From Eubacterium sp. CAG:248 (GTDB taxonomy: Bacteria; Bacillota; Clostridia; Lachnospirales; Lachnospiraceae), in the NCBI GenBank assembly GCA_000436475.1, contig FR886151.1, positions 16,655 to 75,926 of the forward strand: DNA of 59,272 nucleotides. The letters are read 5' to 3'. Position numbers and translations under genes: made by a program. The notes beneath the pieces were generated by a model. The model saw only the letters and a list, made by a program, of their open reading frames with translations. It made no database searches and was not told the origin of the DNA. How positions within the stretch are numbered: the first letter of the stretch is position 1; the number at the start of each line of letters is the position of its first letter. This document shows, piece after piece, positions 27,024 through 36,003 of this stretch.

Positions 27024-27805
27024 TTACGCATAACTTCAAGTCTTTTATGAAGATTTCTGATATGCTCAAGTTCTTTATTATCAACGGCCCTGCCTGAATA
27101 AAAGTATTCGACTTTACCTCTTATTTCATTATGTGTATTTTCTAGTATTCCATTCTTTATAAGTGTATTTTTAAGGTTATTTGATACTCCTGTATTTCCA
27201 TCTATTATTTCTATATCAGATGGAAAAAGCTTTGCAAATGAGTCCTTAAAGTAATTAAAATGCGTACATCCTAATACAAGCTCAGAATAATCATTAAAGT
27301 TATATCCGGCAAACTCATTGTTTAGATAATTCATTACATTGACAGAATTAAATTCGTCCTTTTGCGCAAATCTTACAAGCTTTGGAAGTGCTACAACATC
27401 AACCTTATGATTAATATCATATTTCATTATAAGATTCTTAAGCTTAACACCTGCTGCAGTGACAGGTGTTGCTACTACCATTATCCTTTTATCCCTGTTA
27501 TGCTGGCATGCCGGTTTAACAGCTGGTTCTATGCCTATGATGGGCAGCTGGTATTTATTACGAAGATATGTAATAGCAGCACTTGTAGCAGTATTACAGG
27601 CAAGCACAACTGCCTCACAGCCCTTATCTACAAGAAAGCATACTGCTCTGTCTACATATTCACGTATCTGCTCATTAGTCTTTTCACCATATGGAACATT
27701 GTCAACATCAGCATAAAACACATAATCAACCTCAGGAAGAGTTATCATTGCCTGATGAAGCAATGATAATCCTCCTATACCTGAATCAAATATACCTATC
27801 TTCAT
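27017..27805 (-). CDS. murI: Glutamate racemase
   Basis: Makes D-glutamate for peptidoglycan, normally essential. The 262-residue protein has the aspartate/glutamate racemase signatures: GIFDSGIGGLSLL (about 3-15), YGEKTNEQI (about 39-47), LACNTATSAA with the first catalytic Cys (about 69-78) and LGCTHFNYF with the second (about 181-189). The ATG at 27805 follows AGAGGTGG; the GTG at 27814 would lie within that site. It is 35 bp downstream of the ABC-F gene on the same strand. Its presence on what appears to be a par/rep-bearing secondary replicon would make that replicon indispensable if no other copy exists. Confidence 0.94.
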   Translation of the reverse strand: MKIGIFDSGIGGLSLLHQAMITLPEVDYVFYADVDNVPYGEKTNEQIREYVDRAVCFLVDKGCEAVVLACNTATSAAITYLRNKYQLPIIGIEPAVKPACQHNRDKRIMVVATPVTAAGVKLKNLIMKYDINHKVDVVALPKLVRFAQKDEFNSVNVMNYLNNEFAGYNFNDYSELVLGCTHFNYFKDSFAKLFPSDIEIIDGNTGVSNNLKNTLIKNGILENTHNEIRGKVEYFYSGRAVDNKELEHIRNLHKRLEVMRKI

Positions 27806-27840
27806 AATTCCCACCTCTTATTATTAATCGTTACATATAA

Positions 27841-29397
27841 CTAAAATAACTTTGTTGTCCACTCGCTGCAATCCCATACATCATCTGCAAGACCATCATA
27901 AAACTCCGGCTCATGGCATACCATAAGAATACTTCCTTTATATTCAATAAGCGCCCTTTTAAGCTCATCTTTTGCATCAACATCCAGATGGTTAGTAGGT
28001 TCATCAAGAACAAGAATGTTAGATTCTCTGTTTATAAGCTTACATAACCTGACTTTAGCCTGCTCACCACCACTTAACACACGGACCTTACTTTCAATAT
28101 GTTTAGTTGTAAGCCCACATTTGGCAAGTGCCGATCTGACCTCATACTGTGTATATCCAGGAAATTCCTGCCATATTTCTTCAAGACAGGTTGTATCTAT
28201 GTCTTGAGACATTTCCTGTTCAAAATAACCTATTTCTAAGTAATCTCCAATAACCACTTCACCTGATATAGGTTTTATGATTCCTAGCAGGCTTTTTAAC
28301 AATGTTGATTTTCCAATACCATTGGCACCTGTGAGTACTACCTTTTTGCCTCTTTCCATTTCAAAATTAAGTGGCTTTGAAAGTGGTTCATCATAGCCAA
28401 TAACAAGATCCTTAGCTGTAAATATATACTTTCCTGGTGTTCTTGCAATCTTAAAGTTAAACTCCGGCTTTGGTTTCTTTTCTGCAAGCTCGATCATATC
28501 CATATTATCAAGCTTTTTTTGTCTTGACATAGCCATATTTCTTGTAGCAACTCTTGCCTTATTTCTTGCAACGAAATCCTTAAGATCAGCTATTTCTTTC
28601 TGCTGTTTGTCATATGCAGCCTTCTGCTGTGCCTGCTTCATCTCATATACTTCCATAAACTTGTTGTAATCACCTACATATCTGTTAAGCTCATGATTAT
28701 CCATATGATATATTATATTAATAACACTGTTAAGAAAAGGTATATCATGCGATATAAGAATAAAAGCATTTTCATAATCTAAAAGATACCTTTTTAACCA
28801 GTCTATATGTTCCTTATCAAGATAATTAGTAGGCTCATCAAGTAAAAGTATATCTGGCTTTTCTAAAAGCAGCTTTCCTAATAACACTTTGGTTCTCTGA
28901 CCACCACTTAAATCTGTAACATCCTTATCAAGTCCAAGCTCAAGCAGTCCTAAAGCCCTTGCAACCTCTTCGACCTTGGCATCTATCATATAAAAATCAT
29001 GATTAGTTAAAAGATCCTGGATAGTACCAAGCTCCTCCATGTATTCTTCCATCTGCTTTTCATCAGCATCCATCATTTTATCGCATATTTCATTCATGCG
29101 TGCTTCCATATCAAACAGATCATCAAATGCCTGTCTCATAACAGAACCTATTGTCATACCCTTTTCAAGAACCGAATGCTGGTCAAGATAACCTGTTTTA
29201 ATGTTTTTTGCCCACTCTATTTTACCTTCATCTGGCATAAGTTTTCCAGTTATTATATTCATAAATGTGGATTTACCCTCACCATTAGCTCCAACAAGAC
29301 CTATATGCTCCCCCTTTAATAACCTGAAGGAAACATCATCAAATATTGCCCTGTCTCCAAAACCATGTGTAAGATGTTCTACATTTAATAAACTCAT
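27841..29397 (-). CDS. ABC-F family ATPase
   Basis: A 518-residue soluble protein with two ABC nucleotide-binding domains and no membrane segment, as in ABC-F proteins that act on the ribosome. Walker A motifs: GANGEGKST (about 37) and GANGIGKST (about 345); signatures LSGGQRTKVLLG (about 159) and LSGGEQAKVRLC (about 437); Walker B LLLDEPTNYLD and LVLDEPTNHLD. The charged linker between domains (about 240-310) contains an arm rich in Lys and Gln. It resembles the housekeeping YkpA/YbiT branch rather than an antibiotic-resistance type. GGGAGA precedes the ATG. murI follows after 35 bp. Confidence 0.9.
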   Translation of the reverse strand: MSLLNVEHLTHGFGDRAIFDDVSFRLLKGEHIGLVGANGEGKSTFMNIITGKLMPDEGKIEWAKNIKTGYLDQHSVLEKGMTIGSVMRQAFDDLFDMEARMNEICDKMMDADEKQMEEYMEELGTIQDLLTNHDFYMIDAKVEEVARALGLLELGLDKDVTDLSGGQRTKVLLGKLLLEKPDILLLDEPTNYLDKEHIDWLKRYLLDYENAFILISHDIPFLNSVINIIYHMDNHELNRYVGDYNKFMEVYEMKQAQQKAAYDKQQKEIADLKDFVARNKARVATRNMAMSRQKKLDNMDMIELAEKKPKPEFNFKIARTPGKYIFTAKDLVIGYDEPLSKPLNFEMERGKKVVLTGANGIGKSTLLKSLLGIIKPISGEVVIGDYLEIGYFEQEMSQDIDTTCLEEIWQEFPGYTQYEVRSALAKCGLTTKHIESKVRVLSGGEQAKVRLCKLINRESNILVLDEPTNHLDVDAKDELKRALIEYKGSILMVCHEPEFYDGLADDVWDCSEWTTKLF

Positions 29398-29441
29398 ATA
29401 TAATCTCCCATCTGTTAAATATTAAATATTGTAATTTTAAA

Positions 29442-29480
29442 AAGCCCCTTTCCTGCATATACAAACGAAAAAAGGAGCTT
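29442..29480 (-). terminator. Terminator of the small membrane protein gene
   Basis: On the minus strand, AAGCTCCTTTT pairs with AAAGGGGCTT across an 18-base loop and ends in TTTTTAAAA, 23 bp after the stop of the 135-residue membrane protein gene. Confidence 0.65.
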
Positions 29481-29502
29481 ATATCTTGATTATAAACATA
29501 CA

Positions 29503-29910
29503 CTATAAATCTGGTGTCTGGAATTTTCTATAATATACCTTCAATGAATCCTTAGACACTTTTATCTTTTTTAACTGAATACCACCCACAAGTAACTCCT
29601 GTGGAATATTATTGATAAAATACTTCTGAAGCATAGCTTTCAACTGTATATTCTTTGATCTTTGCATGGCAACAAGGATAAAAGCTATGGCAAAAACAAC
29701 TAACTTAACTATAATACTGGTTGAAACCCACATTGTAAGTGCAATATTCGTTGAAAATGTAAATAATATAAATGAAAAAATCAAACTGAATATCACAGTA
29801 TAAATATATGTTTTAATCCACTCAACCGGACTTAGCATCTTCAGCTGATATATAACCTTATGATAATTCCTGGCTTCTTCTAAAGTTATAGGCATCTCAT
29901 ATACTTCCAT
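29503..29910 (-). CDS. Small membrane protein, unknown function
   Basis: A 135-residue protein with two hydrophobic spans (about residues 36-57 and 60-82) and a basic, soluble C-terminal part of about 50 residues (ELLVGGIQLKKIKVSKDSLKVYYR). It broadly resembles YcxB-like two-span proteins, but I cannot assign it with confidence. The ATG at 29910 is preferred because GGGGAGGGG lies just upstream; a longer frame to 29979 has no ribosome site. It has its own terminator and stands between the ABC-F gene and the small 55-residue gene. Confidence 0.65.
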   Translation of the reverse strand: MEVYEMPITLEEARNYHKVIYQLKMLSPVEWIKTYIYTVIFSLIFSFILFTFSTNIALTMWVSTSIIVKLVVFAIAFILVAMQRSKNIQLKAMLQKYFINNIPQELLVGGIQLKKIKVSKDSLKVYYRKFQTPDL

Positions 29911-30051
29911 AAGGCCCCTCCCCAATAAAATAATCTTTTTATGATTATATCGCTGAAATGCCATATTATCAAGCATCAAAGGATTATAATTGTATTCATT
30001 TTCTTAAAAATCAATTAAATAATCCTTTGAATCCTATGAGCACACATATGC

Positions 30052-30219
30052 TTAATAATCACTAAGTATTTCCTCAACATATTTTATTGATATTTCCAGA
30101 TAGTTTGATATTTCATACTCCGGCACTCCATTATCATGAAGAATAAATATAAGTTCTTCTATAGATGTACCCTTTTTACGTTCTACTAATATAAAGTGTT
30201 TTACCTGTGCCTCATTCAC
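30052..30219 (-). CDS. 55-residue protein with GTG start, possible helix-turn-helix
   Basis: Starts at GTG (30219) with a perfect GGAGGTGAT ribosome site located between it and the end of the methyltransferase/reductase gene, whose stop is 19 bp away. The protein is MNEAQVKHFILVERKKGTSI at its start and ends NYLEISIKYVEEILSDY. The second half (VPEYEISNYLEISIKYVEEIL) has the spacing of a helix-turn-helix, as in small regulators common in Lachnospiraceae. No family assigned. Probably co-transcribed with the upstream gene. Confidence 0.6.
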   Translation of the reverse strand: MNEAQVKHFILVERKKGTSIEELIFILHDNGVPEYEISNYLEISIKYVEEILSDY

Positions 30220-30238
30220 TTATATCACCTCCGTATAA

Positions 30239-32017
30239 TTAAATCTGGCTCATACTAAGTATATCTTCCAGCATATATACCCTGTTAAAAGGAAACGAAA
30301 AATAATATCCATCAACGATATCTTTAGTTTTATTTATCATATCAACTGCCAGTTTTACTCCGGCAGCCTCTCCTTCTTTTTTAGTCATATCTTCACTATA
30401 TCTTGAAAGAACTTCATCAGTAACATCTATTCCTGCCATCTCATTTTTCATAAATGTTGCATTTTTAAGACTGACAAGCGGCATAATACCACATAATATA
30501 CGCGCACCTGTTTCTTTTTTTATGGTACTAAGACGTTTAATATCTTCATCAGAAAAAACTGGCTGTGTCATAAAAAAAGCTGCTCCTGCTTCCATTTTTT
30601 TCTTAACGCGGGATATCTCTATATCAAGCCTTTTCCTTCCCTGGTTAATAGCACCGCCATATACTATAGGCTCCTGCTTAAACTGATCTTCGTTCATATC
30701 TTCTATTATATTCATAAGTCCTACAGAATCAAAATTAAACACGCTCTTAACACTGCTTCTTATCATCTGCGGAATCGGATCTCCTGTTATCACAAGGAAA
30801 TTATTAATCCCATTAATATGTGCACCTAGAAGCTGTGATCTTATAGCTATGGCATTCTTATCCCTGCAGCAAAGATGAGGCATAACACACATTCCTGTCT
30901 GACGTGACACCTTAGCTGCTATCAGAATAGAGTCAGCTCTCGTTCTGCCAGATGGTGAATCAGGAAATGTTAGTACATCAACTCCTTTTTCCTTTAAATA
31001 ATGTGCTGCATCCATAAGCTTGTCAGCATCACTATCAAAAGGAGGTGCAAGTTCAACAGCTATGAGCTTCTTTCCTTCTTTACCACAATAAAAAGCACTA
31101 TTTTTAACCGGTGTTTTATTAAAATCACCATCAGCATCAATATTTATATTGCATGATATATGTGATGAACGTATCATTTCAGATATATTTTTTATATAAT
31201 CTGGTGTTGTTCCACAGCAGCCACCAACTATATCTGCACCTGCCCTGACAAGATCACATACCTTTTGTGAATAATATTCTATATTCTTATCTGAAAACAC
31301 CATTCTTCCACTGATAACCTGAGGATATCCTGCGTTTGGAAGTGCAGTGAATATTTTTTTTGTGTATTTTCTATTCCTGCTTACAAACTGCTCCATATGT
31401 GCAGGACCAATGCCACAGTTAAATCCAACAGCATCTACACTATCTATTTCATCAGCCAGTGATATAAGCTTTCTTGCACTAAGTCCAGAACTGCTGTATC
31501 CATACTGATTAATAGCAAACTGCACTATAATAAAGGCATCCTTTGGAACAGCCTTGATTGCTTCTATAATATGGGAAATGTCAGAAAATGTTTCAAACAC
31601 ATATATATTAACCCCCAGCTTAGCAAATGTGTTTACTATCTGGACGTATTCATTCTCTGTTATCTGACGGTCAAACATATTATCGTTAGGTATAGGTCCT
31701 ATATCTGCTGCAATATAAACCCCCTTTCCAGATAATAAAGCTGCCTGTCTGGCGTTTTGCACAGCTGCTTTAATATTGGCTCTTACACCTTCTATATCAG
31801 TATCAAGATTAATCGTATTACTGGCAAATGTATTAGTTCTTAAAAGTCTGGCACCAGCCTCAATATACTCCCTGTGGATAGCCGTAATTCTGTCCTTATA
31901 GTTTATATTATCTTTTTCGGGAAGCTCACGTGTATCATATAATCCAGCATAATATGTACCAAACGCTCCATCCGTTATAAGTATATTATCCTTAAGATAA
32001 TCTCTTATATTATCCAT
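30239..32017 (-). CDS. Bifunctional homocysteine S-methyltransferase / methylenetetrahydrofolate reductase
   Basis: A 592-residue fusion. Residues about 1-290 form a homocysteine S-methyltransferase TIM barrel with the zinc Cys residues in GFNCGIGP (about 198) and GGCCGTTPDYI (about 265). Residues about 310-592 form a MetF-type reductase (VELAPPFDSD, VITGDPIP, AAFFMTQPVF). No cobalamin-binding or activation domain is present, so it resembles Bacillus YitJ rather than full MetH. It would supply both methyl-THF and the methyl transfer to homocysteine made by MetY. AGGAGA precedes the start. No S-box riboswitch lies upstream, unlike yitJ. Confidence 0.9.
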   Translation of the reverse strand: MDNIRDYLKDNILITDGAFGTYYAGLYDTRELPEKDNINYKDRITAIHREYIEAGARLLRTNTFASNTINLDTDIEGVRANIKAAVQNARQAALLSGKGVYIAADIGPIPNDNMFDRQITENEYVQIVNTFAKLGVNIYVFETFSDISHIIEAIKAVPKDAFIIVQFAINQYGYSSSGLSARKLISLADEIDSVDAVGFNCGIGPAHMEQFVSRNRKYTKKIFTALPNAGYPQVISGRMVFSDKNIEYYSQKVCDLVRAGADIVGGCCGTTPDYIKNISEMIRSSHISCNINIDADGDFNKTPVKNSAFYCGKEGKKLIAVELAPPFDSDADKLMDAAHYLKEKGVDVLTFPDSPSGRTRADSILIAAKVSRQTGMCVMPHLCCRDKNAIAIRSQLLGAHINGINNFLVITGDPIPQMIRSSVKSVFNFDSVGLMNIIEDMNEDQFKQEPIVYGGAINQGRKRLDIEISRVKKKMEAGAAFFMTQPVFSDEDIKRLSTIKKETGARILCGIMPLVSLKNATFMKNEMAGIDVTDEVLSRYSEDMTKKEGEAAGVKLAVDMINKTKDIVDGYYFSFPFNRVYMLEDILSMSQI

Positions 32018-32126
32018 ATATATCTATATCTCCTGTCAACTAAATAATAAGATGCCGGCAGCCAAATATTTAATCCCTGCATCAAAAAAATGTCCTTTAT
32101 CATAGTCACGTACCATAATACAAAGA

Positions 32127-32158
32127 TTATGGGGGCTACATAGTGTATGCCCCCATAA
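32127..32158 (-). terminator. Hairpin between purine permease and methyltransferase/reductase genes
   Basis: Perfect 10-bp G+C-rich stem TTATGGGGGC / GCCCCCATAA with a 12-base loop. On the minus strand it follows the permease gene by 87 bp and is followed by TCTTTGTATT, so it probably ends permease transcripts. Confidence 0.65.
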
Positions 32159-32245
32159 CTATCCTGTATTTATTATATAATAGAATGATATACGTGTCAA
32201 AAGCAAATTTCAACACACATACAAACAAACATATTGTTTAAAACA

Positions 32246-33643
32246 TTAATGCGTAAGGAAGAACATTAACAAAAATAATACAGCAATAATCCATGTAAAT
32301 GCTTTAACTTCCTTAGCCTTACCTGAAAATACCTTAATCAGAACATAAGATAAAATACCAAATGCAATACCATAGCTTATGTTATATGCAAAAGCCATAA
32401 ATGCAATAGTCAGGAAAGCAGGAACAGCTACAGAAATGTCTTTCCAGTCAATGCCTGCAACTCCACCCATCATAAGTACACCTACATATATAAGTGCTGC
32501 TGCCGTTGCACATCCTGGAATAAGCGCTGCTATAGGGCTTAAAAACATGGCAATAAAGAAAAGACAGCCTGTTGTAAATGCTGAAAGACCTGTTCTTCCA
32601 CCCTCAGCTACACCTGATGATGACTCAACAAAGGTAGTAACCGTTGATGTTCCACATATAGCACCAACACAGGTAGCTATGGCATCTGATAACATAGCCT
32701 TTTCAAAGTTAGGAACCTGTCCATCCTTATCGAGTAAATCACCTCTTGAACATGCACCATATAAAGTTCCAAGAGTATCAAACATATCTACCATGCAGAA
32801 AGCAAGTGCTGTTGTTGCAATGACAAGAACAAGATCTGCGCTTGTATGGTCAGCAAGATAACCTGAGAAATTAAACCCTTCTGTAAACACCTTACCAAAC
32901 GACTCGGATGCCCAGTCACCAAAGGCTGCAAAAGGATTAAGTGTCATACCATCAAAAAAGCCATCGTAAAAACCTGGCACTGTAAAACCTAATACATAAT
33001 AGATAATACTTCCACCAAGAATGCCCCAGAGTACTGACCCCTTTATATTCTTGACAGTCAGTACAGCTATAATAACAAGTGCAATAATAGTAACAAACTT
33101 AGGCATAATATCCGTCCATGATGCGTTACCATTAAGAATGTTAAAAGATGAAAGATTAACAAGTGTTGATTCATCATTAACTATAAGTCCTGCATTCTGT
33201 AATCCAAGAAATGCAATGAAAAGACCAATACCAGCTGGAATAGCCTTTCTTACAGCATCCGGAATAGCCGTAAAAAGCTTTGTGCGGATACCTGTTACTG
33301 TAAGGATTATAAATACTATACCATCTAATAATACAAGCACGAGTGCATTAGCGTAGCTGAGTCCAAAATTAAAGCATGCTGTATAAACAAAAAATGCATT
33401 AAGTCCCATGCCTGAAGCTAAGCCAAGCGGAAGATTTGCAAGAAATGCCATAGCAAAAGTACCAGCTACTGCTGATAATGCTGTTGCGATATATATCGCA
33501 TTATAAGATACCTCTGGTAAAGCCGAAAACATACCTGCGTTTACCATAAGTATATAAGCCATGGCCATAAAAGTTGTAATACCAGCAAGAATCTCAACCT
33601 TTACTGTAGAGCCATGCTCTTTTACTTTAAAATACTTTTCCAT
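32246..33643 (-). CDS. NCS2-family purine permease (AzgA/PbuG-like)
   Basis: A 465-residue inner-membrane proton symporter for adenine, guanine or hypoxanthine. N-terminal EILAGITTFMAMAYILMVNAGM (about 17-38) and ASGMGLNAFFVYT (about 76-88) are signatures of the AzgA/PbuG/GhxP branch, and FCMVDMFDTLGTLYGACSR (about 281-299) and TSTVTTFVESSSGVAEGGRTGL (about 334-355) carry the substrate-binding acid residues. About twelve to fourteen spans. GGAG precedes the ATG and an extended -10 (TGATATAAT) lies about 60 bp upstream. I looked for a purine riboswitch and found none. Confidence 0.92.
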   Translation of the reverse strand: MEKYFKVKEHGSTVKVEILAGITTFMAMAYILMVNAGMFSALPEVSYNAIYIATALSAVAGTFAMAFLANLPLGLASGMGLNAFFVYTACFNFGLSYANALVLVLLDGIVFIILTVTGIRTKLFTAIPDAVRKAIPAGIGLFIAFLGLQNAGLIVNDESTLVNLSSFNILNGNASWTDIMPKFVTIIALVIIAVLTVKNIKGSVLWGILGGSIIYYVLGFTVPGFYDGFFDGMTLNPFAAFGDWASESFGKVFTEGFNFSGYLADHTSADLVLVIATTALAFCMVDMFDTLGTLYGACSRGDLLDKDGQVPNFEKAMLSDAIATCVGAICGTSTVTTFVESSSGVAEGGRTGLSAFTTGCLFFIAMFLSPIAALIPGCATAAALIYVGVLMMGGVAGIDWKDISVAVPAFLTIAFMAFAYNISYGIAFGILSYVLIKVFSGKAKEVKAFTWIIAVLFLLMFFLTH

Positions 33644-33837
33644 TATAAATGCTCCGTTTCTATAAATATATTGCTATTAATTATATCATACAATATGTAA
33701 TCTGGCTATATGATTTTTAGTATTTCACTGACAATTTCCTCAGTTTTTGATGACTTGTATTGAAAAAAATACGTTATTAATTATATCCAACAGAAAATCC
33801 CCCTTAAAGTAGGATGTAAATAATGTGTACTATGATA

Positions 33838-33893
33838 ATATGAAAATATGCTTAACATATATATCCGGAATTGATGTAAGCATATTTTCATAT
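33838..33893. other. Perfect 17-bp inverted repeat with 22-base loop
   Basis: Arms ATATGAAAATATGCTTA and TAAGCATATTTTCATAT, loop 33855-33876 containing TCCGGA. Without a T-run this is not a classical terminator. It lies in the leader side of the purine permease gene and may regulate it or be a recombination remnant. Confidence 0.6.
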
Positions 33894-33975
33894 AACCTGC
33901 ATAATAAGATTTTAACCATAATATCTTATTTTATAGTACGTGAACAGGTTATCTTTGTAAAAAGCTATCTATATA

Positions 33976-34028
33976 AAAAGAAAGCCTGTTAGCAGCTGGG
34001 GAGATCTGCTATACACGCTTTCTTTTTT
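33976..34028 (-). terminator. Terminator of the receiver-domain gene
   Basis: Minus strand: AAAAGAAAGC ... GCTTTCTTTT stem with inner AGCAG / CTGCT stem, ending in CTTTTTATAT, 22 bp after the stop. Confidence 0.75.
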
Positions 34029-34049
34029 ATATTTATATGTTTATTTATA

Positions 34050-35354
34050 TCATTCAGCCAGTTCTTTTATATTCTTAAGAACATCATCTACATTATATGG
34101 CTTTGTAACAAACTTTTTCGCTCCTATTTTTAAAGCCTTGATAACCTTATTCTGCTGTCCTGCTGCTGTAATCATGATAACTTTAGCATCAGGATTATAA
34201 TCCATAATTCTTTCAAGACACTCAATACCATCCATATTAGGCATTGTAATATCCAATGTAACTATATCTGGCTCATACTGCTTATATGCAAGTTCACCTT
34301 CAAAACCATCAGATGCTTCTGCGACTATACAATAACCGGCTTCTTCTAATATATCTCTTAACATCATTCTAGACATTCCAGAATCATCCACTATAAGTAC
34401 TGTTGTTTTTTCACCTGTCTCATCAACACTACCTTCCTTAACTGCCATCTTTCTTGTAACAGGCATCTGTCCTATACTTACATCGCTGTCTACTGCAATA
34501 TACAATGAAACCTCTTTGCCATTAATGTATATAGGCAATACATAAGCACTGCCTTTTGCAATCTGATTCTCGTATGAAAACTGTGGAAGAATCTCCACTT
34601 CTATATTCTCAGCTGATAATGCTGATGAGAAAAGCCCATCTATACAGTTAACAAACTCACCCACTGCATCATAACTTTCTAATCCTAAGGTATATGCCCC
34701 ACGCTTTGAATATCCAGCAGCTATCTTTATAAATCCATCTGGATCATCCTTTACGGCAAAGCCTATGACTGTATTAATATCACCTTCACATTGCTGTCCG
34801 GAAAAAGCTCTGTAATCAAAATTGTTAACATGTTCTATTTTTCCGATATAATAATTATCTGTAACAAATCTTGTTATATTTCTTAAAGCAAGTGCGGCTA
34901 TTCTTGTAACATAAGGATTAGCGGCATAAGCAAACATAGGAACTATACTGTCTATATCTTCGCTCTTAAGTGACTCAAGTTCTTCAAATGTAAATCCTAT
35001 GCTTTTCCTGAAATCCTCTATGTATAACTCTATCTTATCCTGCTTGATACCTGTAACCTCTTCAAGCACCTGGATAAACTTAATATATGGACTGGCCTGT
35101 TTTGAAAGTATCATATCAAGCTGTTCTTTAGTGATATATCCCTCTTCAACTGCTATATCACCAAATCTTGCATCCTTTTGTGTCTGAAGTATATTAATCC
35201 GTTCAGCTTTTTCCTTTGTAAGGATACCTTCTGAAACAGCAATAAGACCAAGCTTTGCACGTGTTTTTTCTACTTTCGCAAGAATATCCTCATATTGTTC
35301 CTCACTAATAATATCACTCTCAATAAGATATTTTCCAAATAACTGACTAAACAT
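34050..35354 (-). CDS. MshEN-like / CheX-like / receiver domain signalling protein
   Basis: A 434-residue cytoplasmic protein. The first 80 residues hold three repeats of the type LGxxLxxxGxIxxEQ (for example FGKYLIESDIISEEQ and FGDIAVEEGYITKEQ), as in MshEN/GspE N-terminal domains, some of which bind c-di-GMP. A CheX/CheC-like phosphatase-fold region follows (about 160-300). The last 120 residues are a receiver domain with VLIVDDSGMSR, the phospho-acceptor Asp in TLDITMPNMDG and the Lys in KFVTKPYN. The output is thus unclear: a phosphatase tied to chemotaxis or adhesion is plausible. ATG at 35354 has AAGGAGA upstream; the longer frame does not. It is transcribed alone. Confidence 0.78.
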   Translation of the reverse strand: MFSQLFGKYLIESDIISEEQYEDILAKVEKTRAKLGLIAVSEGILTKEKAERINILQTQKDARFGDIAVEEGYITKEQLDMILSKQASPYIKFIQVLEEVTGIKQDKIELYIEDFRKSIGFTFEELESLKSEDIDSIVPMFAYAANPYVTRIAALALRNITRFVTDNYYIGKIEHVNNFDYRAFSGQQCEGDINTVIGFAVKDDPDGFIKIAAGYSKRGAYTLGLESYDAVGEFVNCIDGLFSSALSAENIEVEILPQFSYENQIAKGSAYVLPIYINGKEVSLYIAVDSDVSIGQMPVTRKMAVKEGSVDETGEKTTVLIVDDSGMSRMMLRDILEEAGYCIVAEASDGFEGELAYKQYEPDIVTLDITMPNMDGIECLERIMDYNPDAKVIMITAAGQQNKVIKALKIGAKKFVTKPYNVDDVLKNIKELAE

Positions 35355-35560
35355 AAAAACTCTCCTTAACAATATATTCACGTTATATCAATATCAGAAT
35401 CAATACATATATCCTCCAAAATTTCAATATATTATATCTGATAACTGATTAATTTAATCTATTTTAACACATATGATATTAAAAATGAATAACTTTTTTG
35501 TTTTTATGACAAGATTTATAAACAATTTCACAAAAATTTTCAAGCTTTCCCAAAATAAAA

Positions 35561-35590
35561 AAGATGCAATAGTCTATATTGCACCTTTTT
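35561..35590 (-). terminator. Terminator of the metal-efflux operon
   Basis: Minus strand AAGGTGCAATA / TATTGCATCTT stem, one G-T pair, followed by TTTTTTATTTTG, 15 bp after the arsR stop. Confidence 0.75.
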
Positions 35591-35601
35591 AATATCATTT
35601 T

Positions 35602-35964
35602 TTATCCAAGAGGACATGTGATTCTGAACATTTCTTCTATTATGTGATGTAAAAGCTGTGCAGTCTGTGTATCAGCAAGTCTGTAATATATTTCCTTGCC
35701 ATCTCTTCTGCTGACTATCAGTCCACTCTTTTTTAAAAGCTTAAGATGATGTGATACTGCCGGATCACTCATCTGCATAGCTGCAGCTATATTACTGACA
35801 CATTCCTCACAATGGCACAGCAGCCATAATATACGTATTCTGCTGCCATCACTAATCTGCTTGAATACATCAGCAACTAACACACACTCCTCTGAATCTG
35901 GCATTCTTTCCAGCACTTTTTCTATATTCTGTCCATGATCATGTGGAAGATTAACTCCTGACAT
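35602..35964 (-). CDS. ArsR/SmtB-family metal-responsive repressor
   Basis: A 120-residue winged-helix repressor that leaves DNA when metal binds. The recognition helix is in SDPAVSHHLKLLKKSGLI (about 65-82). The ArsR/CadC alpha-3 metal box is present as WLLCHCEECVSNI (about 47-59, compare ELCVCD), and a His-rich N-terminus (HDHG) and C-terminal HH could complete an alpha-5 site, fitting Zn, Cd or Pb. It is the last gene of the HMA / P-type ATPase / repressor operon with 39 bp to the ATPase. AAGGAGA precedes the ATG. The operator candidate overlaps the operon promoter. Confidence 0.9.
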   Translation of the reverse strand: MSGVNLPHDHGQNIEKVLERMPDSEECVLVADVFKQISDGSRIRILWLLCHCEECVSNIAAAMQMSDPAVSHHLKLLKKSGLIVSRRDGKEIYYRLADTQTAQLLHHIIEEMFRITCPLG

Positions 35965-36003
35965 GTGTATCTCCTTTTGTCAACATATTAATATTTTACT
36001 AAT

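Larger units (their letters stand above)
33644..34049. other. Gene-free 400-bp region with three hairpins
   Basis: No gene is seen. It contains, from left to right on the plus strand, the permease promoter region, a perfect 17-bp inverted repeat (33838-33854 / 33877-33893), a weaker AATAAGAT / ATCTTATT repeat (about 33903-33930), and the terminator of the receiver-protein gene (33976-34028). Confidence 0.6.

Noticed and set aside
31990..32126. SAM riboswitch before the methyltransferase/reductase gene
   Set aside because: The short upstream region lacks the S-box core; only a terminator hairpin of the previous gene is present.
33644..33800. Purine riboswitch before the permease or xpt
   Set aside because: The conserved three-way junction core was not found in either leader.
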